From assembly GCA_013298325.1 (NCBI GenBank), contig JAAFHJ010000002.1:1-35747 (forward strand): 35,747 nt of DNA, read 5' to 3'. The translations under genes were made by a program, and so were the position numbers. Positions 1 to 7,698 of the stretch are shown here, piece after piece. Numbering within the stretch: the stretch's first letter is position 1; each line of letters opens with the position of its first letter. This DNA comes from Myxococcales bacterium. GTDB lineage: Bacteria; Myxococcota_A; Polyangia; Polyangiales; Polyangiaceae. Under the pieces are notes generated by a model. That model did no database searches, was not told where the DNA came from, and saw only the letters and a list, made by a program, of their open reading frames with translations.

Positions 1-2
1 GG

Positions 3-3000
3 GGCCTTTTCGACGAGTGGACCTGGCCCATTTTTGAAAATGAACTGAAGGGGTTGGGGACGGGGATTGCCTCCGCGAAGCTCCTCGGCTCTGCGTCCTA
101 CCCGGCGTTGGTGGCGGGCGCGCGCGTTACCGTGTTCGTCGATGCCGAGACGGTCGTCCGCTACGACCTGCCGGCGAACATCGGCGACGTTCAGCAGGTA
201 TTTTATGTCACCGCCCCTGCGACGGGCCGCAGTGATCTGCTGATCGCTCACCGGCCGAAGGGGACCTACTCGAACCATTTTCAATGGCATTCGGGAGGCG
301 AACCTATGGAGATTAACGCCTACTTCTATGGGGCTATCCGCGACATCGTAACGCCCCTTGGTACCAGCTTTGGCGGGCCGATTCTTGCTCCTGGTGAACG
401 ATTTGAGAAATGGGAGATCCACGGTCAAGCAATCAGCAACGGTCGCGAGCACTGGCTCCTTTCCGCCGGCGAACGCCTTGGCTGTTTCCCCGTCGATGAC
501 GCGTTGAAAAAGCTAGGCGGGCGCACCGAGTGGCCGGCGTGCTTCGCCGCTTTCGCCGAACTCAGCGACGGGGCGAGCGTCGCCGCGTTGTCGCTGACGC
601 CGGCGCGTCCGGGCGCCGAGCACTCGCCGGTCGGCGGTGGGGCGAACGGCGTTGGCGGGATGCTGCGCCGGAAGCAGGTCGCCGGTGGCCGGACCTTCGA
701 CTACCAGCGCGCCGATGGTGCCCGTTTCCGCGGCGACTTTGAGTTCCACGGGCTCGTCGATATCCCCTTCGGTCCGACCGTCCCCGTCCGCGCCGCCGCG
801 GCAAATTACCAGTCCGACGAGCGCTTCACCATTCTCGACGCCGGCGGCGTACCGGTCACGGCGGTCGGTTCTGGGGTGACGCCGTCGGCCGGCTTCCTCC
901 GCCTGCCGCGCGCCTCTTCCCTCCAGAACCTTCGCGTGCGCGATGCAGCCACCAGCCGCGCGCTTCGCGCCACCACCACCGCGACCGCTACGACGCTTCT
1001 CGCCGCCGCCGCCGCCGATCGAGCCGCCAGTGCCGCTCCGGGGGTACCCAAGGGAACGCCTCCGAGTTCGGCGGGGACCGAACGCGCGATTCAAGAAGCA
1101 TTTCCGGGGATTGACCCGGTGCTCGTTGGTGCCGTCGCATCGCAGGTCTTCGGCACCCACGAACTTGTTCAGCGGATTGATGCACTCTGCAACCCGCGGC
1201 GCACCGAAGCGTCAGAGGTCGCCGCCGCAACCGGCACGAGCGCCGTCGCCCTCCGCGATGGCGCGGTCGCGGAGGCGATGCACCTCGGCCGGTCGCTCGT
1301 CGCTCGCACCGACGGCGGGGACGTCCTCACCGGCTATGCCCTCGCTGCGGCTGCTCTAGCAGGCCCTGCCGTTCCGGAAGTCCTCGCGATTCCGAGCCAT
1401 TTTGCTTGGGAGACGATCGTCGAAGGTTTGCCGCAGGCGGTCGCCTTCTTCCTCGCCCGCCCCTTTCCGGGAACGGGAGAGAGCCCTCGGGAGGCCCTCC
1501 GTGCGTTCGCCATCGCCCTGCGCGATACGCCGCTCGCCGGCGACTTCGTCCGCGTCTCCGTGCAAGCGGCGATCACGAGCGCGTGGGTCAGCGCGTGCCC
1601 GAAAGGGCAGCTCGCCTACGTGATTTCATCCGATAAAATCAAAGGTTGGGAGTCGCTCTCCCCACGCAACGTGCTCGTCCGGCTCGGCGCCGGAAACCCG
1701 ACGACGGCCGGATTGCGCGCAGCGACCCTCTTCCTCCGCGCAACGCCGGAGGAGGGGGTGGTTCCCCCGGTGGAGGCGACCGGCAGTGTCGAGGGCGTTG
1801 TTGTCGCTGCGAAAACCGACCTCCTCGCCGCCGCGGTCGCGCGTGCCGAGCCGGTGCCCGTGCCGACCGGCAAGGCGGGCGCGGCCGTGCTCGCCGCCCT
1901 TGTCGCGGGCACGACGTTGGAGGTCGCAGATGTGCGATTGTTGCTAGCCGGTCTGCCCAACTTCGGTACCTGGACGAGCGATTTTCTTGGCGAGAAGATT
2001 CGCAAAGCGGTCGATCTGAAAATGGCCGATGCAAAGGTGTCGAAAGAGCGTTGGAAGCGGTACGCATCGCGCCCGCAGTTCCTTTCCTTCGTCGCCGCGT
2101 GCGTTCCCGCGCCGGACGCATTTGGCGACGATGCGGCCCACGTCGCGGCCATCGAAGCGGCGATTCGCGAGCGTTATTCAGCGTCTATCGCGGTGCCCGA
2201 CGCCACCGTCGCCCTTGTGACGAAGCGTCTCGCGTGGAAGGGGGATGTTCGCCTGGTTCTCGCCGACTTCGCGACTGGCGCATCCCGCGTCGGAAATTTT
2301 TCCGACGACTCCGTACCGGGAATTACGCCCGAGAAACCGAACTTTCCGGCCCCAGAGACCCTCGTTTCTTTTGCGAAAGTGCTCGTACTCCTCGCGAGCG
2401 AAGTGGCAGAAGAGGACCCGGTTCGACGCGGGCTTCCGTCGACGTTCCGGCGTTTCCTCGCCGCTCTCCGCGACCCCCGACACATCCTCACACTCCCGAT
2501 GGTCTACCTGAGCGAAACCGCCGCGAAGGAGCAGTATTTGGCGACGTTTGGCGGCGCGCCGGTGACGTTCCGGAACGCCGCCGGCAATGAACTGACCGGC
2601 CGCGAGGTCGATGGGCTCCTCGTCACCGAGGAGCGGTGGGGCGTAAACCGGTTTTTCCGGCCGGCACGGCTCGACGGTGCCCTACGCGACCAGGTTGCCG
2701 CCGCCCTCGGCGTCGAGAACGCTTACGGGACCGACGCGGCGCGGGCAGCCCTCTTTTTGACGAGTTCGGAAGCTCTTGGACTTGTTGACGGAATCGTCTC
2801 GTCGAGCCCCACGTTCCAGGTCGATCCGCGCGTTTCGGCACCGACGGTCGTGGCGGCCGCGCGGAAGAAGTTTCCGCAGTTTTCCGAGGAATCGGTCGTC
2901 GTCTACCTTGTGCTCCTCGCCGCCGCGACGCCGACCCGAAAGCGCCTGGAGACGCTCGTCGGTGGGGCTGCTGCTTTCGAGGCGGCAGCAGAGCCGCTCG

Positions 3001-3248
3001 TCGCCGCGGGCCTCCTCGTTACCGGCACGAGGGAAAAAGCGGGGCGCGAGCACTTCTTGCCGGGCCCCTGGGACGCCAAGTGGGGGCCGATGGAGACCTG
3101 GAAGCAGGCCCTCTACGACCGCACCTTCTTCGGGCTCGCGCTCCCTCTTGAACCGATGGGTGCACTATACAAGAAAGCCTGGGAGCGCGTCGAGGCCGGG
3201 GATCTCCCGCGTTTTGAAGAGGCCGTTCGCGAGAAAAAGAAACGCTGA
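3..3248 (+). CDS. Large uncharacterised protein, 5'-truncated by the window edge
   Basis: I do not recognise this family. The reading frame is open from base 3 with coding-like residues (GLFDEWTWPIFENELKGLG) before the first possible start, a TTG at 54 with no properly spaced ribosome site. I therefore read it as the 3' part of a gene starting upstream of the window, with at least 1,081 residues visible. Residues about 303-345 (counted from the TTG) form an Ala/Thr/Pro-rich linker, which splits the protein into an N-terminal part and a long, mostly helical C-terminal part. Near residues 955-1000, a helix-helix-strand pattern ending in a basic hairpin (TREKAGREHFLPG) could be a winged-helix fold; this is a weak inference. 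There is no signal peptide in the visible part and no membrane segment, so it is probably cytoplasmic. The last residues are basic (REKKKR). It converges on the DoxX-like gene with a 7-base gap and no obvious terminator. Confidence 0.85.
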   Translation, partial: GLFDEWTWPIFENELKGLGTGIASAKLLGSASYPALVAGARVTVFVDAETVVRYDLPANIGDVQQVFYVTAPATGRSDLLIAHRPKGTYSNHFQWHSGGEPMEINAYFYGAIRDIVTPLGTSFGGPILAPGERFEKWEIHGQAISNGREHWLLSAGERLGCFPVDDALKKLGGRTEWPACFAAFAELSDGASVAALSLTPARPGAEHSPVGGGANGVGGMLRRKQVAGGRTFDYQRADGARFRGDFEFHGLVDIPFGPTVPVRAAAANYQSDERFTILDAGGVPVTAVGSGVTPSAGFLRLPRASSLQNLRVRDAATSRALRATTTATATTLLAAAAADRAASAAPGVPKGTPPSSAGTERAIQEAFPGIDPVLVGAVASQVFGTHELVQRIDALCNPRRTEASEVAAATGTSAVALRDGAVAEAMHLGRSLVARTDGGDVLTGYALAAAALAGPAVPEVLAIPSHFAWETIVEGLPQAVAFFLARPFPGTGESPREALRAFAIALRDTPLAGDFVRVSVQAAITSAWVSACPKGQLAYVISSDKIKGWESLSPRNVLVRLGAGNPTTAGLRAATLFLRATPEEGVVPPVEATGSVEGVVVAAKTDLLAAAVARAEPVPVPTGKAGAAVLAALVAGTTLEVADVRLLLAGLPNFGTWTSDFLGEKIRKAVDLKMADAKVSKERWKRYASRPQFLSFVAACVPAPDAFGDDAAHVAAIEAAIRERYSASIAVPDATVALVTKRLAWKGDVRLVLADFATGASRVGNFSDDSVPGITPEKPNFPAPETLVSFAKVLVLLASEVAEEDPVRRGLPSTFRRFLAALRDPRHILTLPMVYLSETAAKEQYLATFGGAPVTFRNAAGNELTGREVDGLLVTEERWGVNRFFRPARLDGALRDQVAAALGVENAYGTDAARAALFLTSSEALGLVDGIVSSSPTFQVDPRVSAPTVVAAARKKFPQFSEESVVVYLVLLAAATPTRKRLETLVGGAAAFEAAAEPLVAAGLLVTGTREKAGREHFLPGPWDAKWGPMETWKQALYDRTFFGLALPLEPMGALYKKAWERVEAGDLPRFEEAVREKKKR

Positions 3249-3255
3249 ATTTGGT

Positions 3256-3720
3256 CTAGCCGGTAGTTTTTGGCGCGCGCGCGTAGAGTGCAGCCCACGC
3301 AACAAACAAAAACTGAAACGGCAGTCGCCCGATCGCGGCTGCCGCACTCACGCCAAGCGCCTCTGGATGGAGAGCTAGGTAAATGTTTGCTGGAAAAACA
3401 GCAATATACAGTGCCACTAGCCCAAAGGCTGCGGCTCGCCGCATCTGCGGGAGGAGAAGGCCGACGCCACCGGCGATCTCGAAAAAGCCCGATAGAAGAA
3501 CCAGAAAACGGTGTTTGTCTGCCGGGATGTACTCCGGCATGATCTTCATGAAGAACTCTGGATGAACGAAATGAAGAACGCCGACCGTCACCATCAAGCC
3601 GGCGAGCAGCCCGCGCAGGGGGCGGGAGGCTGCAAGCCGGTCGAGGCGTTCTCCGGTCCGGCGGTTCGCCGGGCGGAGAGAAACGCGAGTGGGCGGCGTC
3701 GGAGGCGGGGCGAGGGTCAT
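3256..3720 (-). CDS. DoxX-like small integral membrane protein
   Basis: The 154-residue protein has about four hydrophobic helices. After the first helix comes the signature GVLHFVHPEFFMKIMPEYIP, typical of DoxX-like/DUF-type quinone-associated membrane proteins. The helices lie near residues 33-50, 70-88, 95-113 and 130-147, behind a basic, Pro-rich N-terminus that should stay cytoplasmic. The family has no firmly established reaction; some members are linked to thiosulfate:quinone oxidation or redox stress, but nothing here assigns a substrate. It is the last gene of a long minus-strand series. Its ATG lies 11 bases after the stop of the short-chain reductase, and an AGGGG stretch just before the ATG is a poor but possible ribosome site. 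The family call is fairly safe; the function is unknown. Confidence 0.8.
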   Translation of the reverse strand: MTLAPPPTPPTRVSLRPANRRTGERLDRLAASRPLRGLLAGLMVTVGVLHFVHPEFFMKIMPEYIPADKHRFLVLLSGFFEIAGGVGLLLPQMRRAAAFGLVALYIAVFPANIYLALHPEALGVSAAAAIGRLPFQFLFVAWAALYARAPKTTG

Positions 3721-3731
3721 CGCCCCTGTGC

Positions 3732-4448
3732 TTACCAGGGGAGCTTCTTGCCGAGGTGGAAGTAGCCGCCGGTCGGCCCATCGTCGTTCAGCAGGGCAAG
3801 CTCAACGGCGGTTTTCGCGCCGGTCTCGACGTCGAGGGGGGCATTGGCGCCGCCGAGGTCGGTCTTGACCCACCCGGGGTGGGCGGCGTTGACCTTGATC
3901 CCCTTTGCCGCCAACGCCTTCGATTGAATGACGGTCACCATGTTCAGCGCCGCCTTTGAAGAGGCGTAAGCATAGGTGAAGAAGTCATTCATTTCGTCGG
4001 TCGACTTGAGCGTCTCAATAGATCCGAGAATACTCGAATGATTGACGACTCGGCCGTGGCCGCTCTTTGCGAGGAGATCGGCAAATGCTTCCGTTGCCGC
4101 CCAGGGACCAATCACGTTGGTATTCAGGGTCGCTGCGAAGCTCTCGCGGGTGATGCTGCCCCCCCAATCGCTCGAAATTCCTGCGTTATTTACAAGGATA
4201 TCGAGCTTGCCCGCCTTTTCGCCGATCGTCTTCACGGCGGCATCGAGTTCCGACTGATTCTCCACGTCAAGCTTCACAAAGTGGGCATCGACCCCCTCTG
4301 CGCGGAGCTCGGTTTCCGCCTTCTTTCCGCGTTCGGCGTCGCGGGCGCCGACGAATACTTGGACGCCCGCCTTGCCAAGCTGGCGGGCGATCTCGAGTCC
4401 AAGTCCTTTGTTTGCGCCGGTAACGAGTGCGATTTTCTTCTGGCTCAT
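3732..4448 (-). CDS. Short-chain dehydrogenase/reductase, carbonyl-reductase-like
   Basis: Classical SDR of 238 residues. The cofactor motif TGANKGLG is at 10-17 and NNAG at 87-90. The active-site serines are at 138-139, and the Tyr161-x3-Lys165 pair lies in YAYASSKAALN. The asparagine and lysine in the first glycine-rich turn, and the long insertion before the catalytic Tyr, resemble carbonyl reductase (CBR1-like) enzymes, which are NADPH-dependent and reduce reactive carbonyls or quinones. I chose the ATG at 4448 because GGAG sits about 9 bases upstream and the SDR fold begins directly at MSQKKIALVTG. An in-frame start 25 codons earlier would add an unlikely tail. It is cytoplasmic, probably cotranscribed with the DoxX-like gene 11 bases downstream. 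The substrate cannot be deduced. Confidence 0.9.
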   Translation of the reverse strand: MSQKKIALVTGANKGLGLEIARQLGKAGVQVFVGARDAERGKKAETELRAEGVDAHFVKLDVENQSELDAAVKTIGEKAGKLDILVNNAGISSDWGGSITRESFAATLNTNVIGPWAATEAFADLLAKSGHGRVVNHSSILGSIETLKSTDEMNDFFTYAYASSKAALNMVTVIQSKALAAKGIKVNAAHPGWVKTDLGGANAPLDVETGAKTAVELALLNDDGPTGGYFHLGKKLPW

Positions 4449-4527
4449 GGCTCTAAACTCCGGAAAAAATCCCGCGACAGCGGGGGGAGCCGCCATCGTG
4501 GGACCGGTGTTCGCTTCCCGCAAGTGG

Positions 4528-4552
4528 GGTCGCTACAAAAAAAGAAGCGACC
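4528..4552 (-). other. Hairpin just after the DUF4246 gene
   Basis: A 7-base inverted repeat (GGTCGCT and AGCGACC) flanks an 11-base A-rich loop (T-rich on the minus transcript) and starts directly after the stop codon of the DUF4246 gene. It lacks a T tract after the stem, so it is not a standard intrinsic terminator. It may weaken read-through or protect the 3' end. This is a sequence observation only. Confidence 0.3.
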
Positions 4553-4553
4553 G

Positions 4554-5936
4554 TCAGTGCTCGCAAAGGCTGACGGCGCGGACGTTGAGCGTCTGCTTGT
4601 GGCGCTTCCGCTCCTCCATCAGTTCAAGGCGAATCGCCAGCGCCTCTTCGTGCGACAGGATGCCTTGTTGGGCAGGAACCTCTTCCGTCGACGGAATCGG
4701 CGCGTTCGGATCGACGATCCAGAAGACGATCACGCGGCGCCGCCCCTCGGTGGCGCCATCGGCGAGCTTCAGCGCGCTGAGCTTGTGAATGTGCGAGTTG
4801 GGGAAGACGACGAGGCGCCCCTTCGGCGTCGCGACCTCGCCGACCGGGACGGTCCCTTCATCGACGAGGGCCTCCAGCGCCCGCGGACGGCTCTGGGAAA
4901 TGTTCCAGAAGAGGTGACCGGCCTCCTCCTCGGTGTACGGACGCTTAAAGCGAAGTTCTCCACCGGTCAAAGCCTCATCACGATCGAGGACATAGACGCA
5001 GGTGGCGACAATGTGCTCGTGGCTCATTCCTTCAACGTGCCAGACGCCTTCGTGGGTTTCCCCGGCACCGAGGCGATATTCAACGATCTTCGGGATCACG
5101 AGGAGGTTGCGACCGCGGAGATTGCGCACGTTCGCAGGACGCGCTTCAAGCGAGATATTCTCGGGAAGTTCCCCTTCGTGCTCGGTCTCGCTGTCGTCCT
5201 TCCAGAAAACCGTCCCATCGACGTAACCAACGACGCTCTCAATCAGGGGAAGCGCTGTCGCGAACAGGGCCGCGAGGTCGTCGTAGGTTGACGCGTGGCG
5301 CGTCTGGTCGAGGTTGTTGATGTACGAGCGGATGGTGACCGAGCCGTCTTCGGCGACGTGGAACGGCGTCGGCAACCACTGGTACTTGGAACTCTCGTAG
5401 GTCCGCCCGAAGCGATCGTAGGGAAGCGCGGGACCGTGGTGGAAGACCTTGTTAATCTTCGATGTATCTCGGATGTACGGGTAGAGAGACGGGTGCACGA
5501 GGTCACGCACGCGCGTCCCCGAGCCCGGGTGGTAGTCGACCGGTTCGAGGGCGATGAGGCGCTCCACATCGGCGTTGAGCCGCGCGACGAGTTCGGGGCT
5601 CACGAGGGCATCGGCGAAGGCGATTCCATCCGGAAAGGGGCGGCGAAGATGCTTCTCCCAGACTGCCGAAATGTGCGGCGATTCGGAGACGTAGAACCAC
5701 TCTTCGTTGCTGACGACGTACTCGGTTCCCGATTCGGTATCGCGAATGGTCGAAGTGTCGTTTTCGGAGTTTTGAGCGACGACGATGCCTTCGTTGCCGG
5801 GGAAATCGGTCCCATCGACGGCGGCGAAATCGCATTCGCTGACCGTATCCCCCACCTGTGGCTTGTAGTCTTCTCCGAAGGTCAGGAGTTCATTGACAAA
5901 CGCGTAGTCGGTAGTCGTTGCGAAATGGACCGTCAT
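4554..5936 (-). CDS. DUF4246 family protein, probable Fe(II)/2-oxoglutarate oxygenase fold
   Basis: The 460-residue protein matches the DUF4246 pattern best known from fungi: WHVEGMSHEHIVATCVYVLD in the middle and VFWIVDPNAPIPSTEEVPAQQ near the end. Candidate metal ligands form an H-x-E...H triad: His300 and Glu302 in WHVEG, then His382 or His384 in FPNSHIHKLSAL. Arg400 or Arg401 is placed to bind the carboxylate of 2-oxoglutarate. This is the layout of Fe(II)/2-oxoglutarate dioxygenases, but no reaction is established for the family. Residues about 25-85 are acidic, beta-rich (QVGDTV, GIVVAQ, EYVVSNEEWFYV) and could be a small SH3-like barrel before the oxygenase core. There is no signal peptide. 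The ATG at 5936 has AAGGA about 9 bases upstream. The neighbours are GNAT (92-base gap) and SDR (105-base gap) genes, both on the same strand. Confidence 0.8.
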   Translation of the reverse strand: MTVHFATTTDYAFVNELLTFGEDYKPQVGDTVSECDFAAVDGTDFPGNEGIVVAQNSENDTSTIRDTESGTEYVVSNEEWFYVSESPHISAVWEKHLRRPFPDGIAFADALVSPELVARLNADVERLIALEPVDYHPGSGTRVRDLVHPSLYPYIRDTSKINKVFHHGPALPYDRFGRTYESSKYQWLPTPFHVAEDGSVTIRSYINNLDQTRHASTYDDLAALFATALPLIESVVGYVDGTVFWKDDSETEHEGELPENISLEARPANVRNLRGRNLLVIPKIVEYRLGAGETHEGVWHVEGMSHEHIVATCVYVLDRDEALTGGELRFKRPYTEEEAGHLFWNISQSRPRALEALVDEGTVPVGEVATPKGRLVVFPNSHIHKLSALKLADGATEGRRRVIVFWIVDPNAPIPSTEEVPAQQGILSHEEALAIRLELMEERKRHKQTLNVRAVSLCEH

Positions 5937-6028
5937 CGGAATTTCCTTCGTTGAAGACAGAAGTACCTGCGCCTAGAGGGCCGCGGAAAGTTACCGGATC
6001 GGGGGAGCCGCCGCGGCGTCAAACGTGC

Positions 6029-6802
6029 TCAAACGGTCGGGCGCCAGTAGCGACGTAGCCGAATGCGGCTCTCGGCGCCGAATGCCTTCAGGAAACCACA
6101 CGTCGCTTCGTCGTCTTCCACCATGAGCGAAAGGTGTTTCTCGCCGGCGTGGCGCTCAACCTCGCGGAGGAACGCGGTTGCGATCGCCGGGCGCGCGATT
6201 CGAAACGGGAAGCAGCCGGGGAAGGCCGAATCGAAGAGCGCGACCCCAAGCGGCGCTCCGTCGTCGTCCCAGGCGCCGATCGGAAGCTGGGCGGCGCGGC
6301 TCGGCGTCACCCGCGCCACCGGCAGGGCGAAGGCAGCAGCGAAGTGAGCGAGCCTTTCTGCGGAGAGAAGGCCGGTGCTGCACGCATAGACCGGCATCGC
6401 ATCGACGTCGCGAAAATCGACGCGAAGCGCCTCTGAAGTACCCGCTTCTTCAAAGCCAAGGTGTTCGTAGAAAGCGCCATTGGAACCTTCCCTATCGGTG
6501 TTGAGCTGAATCGCCCTTCCGCCGGCCGCGTCCTCCAAGAGCGTCCGCGCAACACCCCGACCCCGAGCTTCGGGTGCCGTCACAAGATGTCTCAAAAATA
6601 CGGGAATATCGGAGGTTTCGTCGTGTTCAGCGTAGCTGTACCCGACAACCGAGAGCTGGGCGTCCACAGCGACCCGGAGCCGATAGCGCCCTGCCTTAGG
6701 AGGCAAACCGGGCGGCGGGCCATCAACACGGAGTTCCCTATACAATTCGGAAATCCGCGGAAGATCTTCCGCGGTAGCTTCGCGAAGCGCGATCGCGTTC
6801 AT
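6029..6802 (-). CDS. GNAT N-acetyltransferase with a degenerate second half
   Basis: In the 257-residue protein, residues 1-135 form a complete GNAT domain. The acetyl-CoA motif is VTAPEARGRGVARTLLEDA, with the R-x-x-G-x-A turn at 80-85. Motif B is FYEHLGFEEAG at 111-121. Residues about 140-257 look like a second, degenerate GNAT-type unit without an acetyl-CoA loop, which could help in substrate binding or dimerisation; that is inference. The start at 6802 is favoured because AAGGA lies 8 bases upstream and the preceding methyltransferase stops 2 bases earlier. An in-frame start at 6820 would overlap that gene and has no ribosome site. The protein is cytoplasmic, and the acceptor substrate is unknown. 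The tight spacing suggests translation coupled to the methyltransferase. Confidence 0.88.
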   Translation of the reverse strand: MNAIALREATAEDLPRISELYRELRVDGPPPGLPPKAGRYRLRVAVDAQLSVVGYSYAEHDETSDIPVFLRHLVTAPEARGRGVARTLLEDAAGGRAIQLNTDREGSNGAFYEHLGFEEAGTSEALRVDFRDVDAMPVYACSTGLLSAERLAHFAAAFALPVARVTPSRAAQLPIGAWDDDGAPLGVALFDSAFPGCFPFRIARPAIATAFLREVERHAGEKHLSLMVEDDEATCGFLKAFGAESRIRLRRYWRPTV

Positions 6803-6804
6803 CG

Positions 6805-7698
6805 TTAATCCTTGCGGCACGTCAATACCTGAACCACGTAGAGTTCTACGCGGCGGCGGGAGTGGGGGCGCGGCCAGAGGAGGTCGTCGTCGCAGGCGGT
6901 GACGGCGAGCCCCGCCTCACCCAGGAGCTGGGCGAGGGTCGTCTCGTCGTCCCCTCCGAGGGCTGGGTCGGGGCTGCTCACGATGGCGGTCCCGCCGGGG
7001 TGCAGGCTTCGTGCGATCGCGGCGCAGGCGCGGGCGGGATCGCCGACGAGGTCGAGGACGTTCTCCGCGACCACCAAATCGAGGGAGTCCTCCGCAAATG
7101 GGAGGTCTTCGACGTCGGCCACGAGGGGGATCCCGCGGCCGAGCGTTTTTGTCGCGAGCAACGCCCCGCGAAGGGAGAGGTCGACGACCCATGGCTCGAC
7201 GTTGCGCGGGAGCCAGCGCGCCGCACCGAGGCCGGCGCCGGCACCGACGATGCAGACGTCGCCATTGATTTTCTTAGGAACACGGCGCTTTATCGCGTGC
7301 GCGACGGTCGCCCCTTGGGGGCCGCGGAGCGGCGCGTAGATCCCTTCCAGGGGGCCGGCCGTTGTGCCGCGGCGGGGGAGCCCCTCGCCGTCTGCCTCGG
7401 CCGCGGTCCAGTCGTCGGCGAGGGGGACGAGGTCTTCGTCGGCGGCGAACGCGCGGATCGTCGCGAGCGTCCCGCGGGAAAGCCGATCCTGTTCGGCCAG
7501 GGTCGTCACGAGGCTCTCGCGGTGGCGACCGATGTAGCCCTCGGCGTCGACGAGCAGGAGCGGGACGCCACCGAGGACCGGGTACGCACACCCCTCCTCG
7601 CACGTGAGCTCGGTGATGCCGTCGTCCTCGACGGGGGCACCGGGCGTGAACGGGAGGTCGGCACCGCAACGGGGGCAGGCAAGCATGCTATTATTCAC
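6805..7698 (-). CDS. SAM-dependent methyltransferase with N-terminal zinc ribbon
   Basis: The N-terminus carries a Trm112/YcaR-like ribbon with Cys8-x2-Cys11 and Cys33-x3-Cys37, followed by the PVLGGVPLLL strand usual in such ribbons. A linker leads to a class I methyltransferase domain. Motif I is IVGAGAGLG at 150-158, the acidic end of strand 2 is in VVDLS, ADVEDLPF is motif II, and SLHPGGTAIVSSPD is the post-motif region. The 297-residue length fits ribbon-methyltransferase fusions that act on RNA, protein or small molecules; the substrate is not identifiable. The GTG start at 7698 overlaps the stop of the aldehyde dehydrogenase gene (GTGA) and has GGGGA about 9 bases upstream. An internal ATG at 7686 lacks a ribosome site. 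The overlap implies translational coupling with the AstD-like enzyme. Confidence 0.87.
   Translation of the reverse strand: MNNSMLACPRCGADLPFTPGAPVEDDGITELTCEEGCAYPVLGGVPLLLVDAEGYIGRHRESLVTTLAEQDRLSRGTLATIRAFAADEDLVPLADDWTAAEADGEGLPRRGTTAGPLEGIYAPLRGPQGATVAHAIKRRVPKKINGDVCIVGAGAGLGAARWLPRNVEPWVVDLSLRGALLATKTLGRGIPLVADVEDLPFAEDSLDLVVAENVLDLVGDPARACAAIARSLHPGGTAIVSSPDPALGGDDETTLAQLLGEAGLAVTACDDDLLWPRPHSRRRVELYVVQVLTCRKD

Noticed and set aside
3113-3781. 222-residue minus-strand frame at the end of the first gene and the DoxX-like gene
   Set aside because: It overlaps the end of the large gene and the DoxX-like gene in another frame, with a Pro/Arg/Ser-rich composition.
4038-5291. 417-residue plus-strand frame opposite the SDR and DUF4246 genes
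   Set aside because: Both minus-strand genes have clear family motifs; this frame is an antisense shadow with no recognisable domain.
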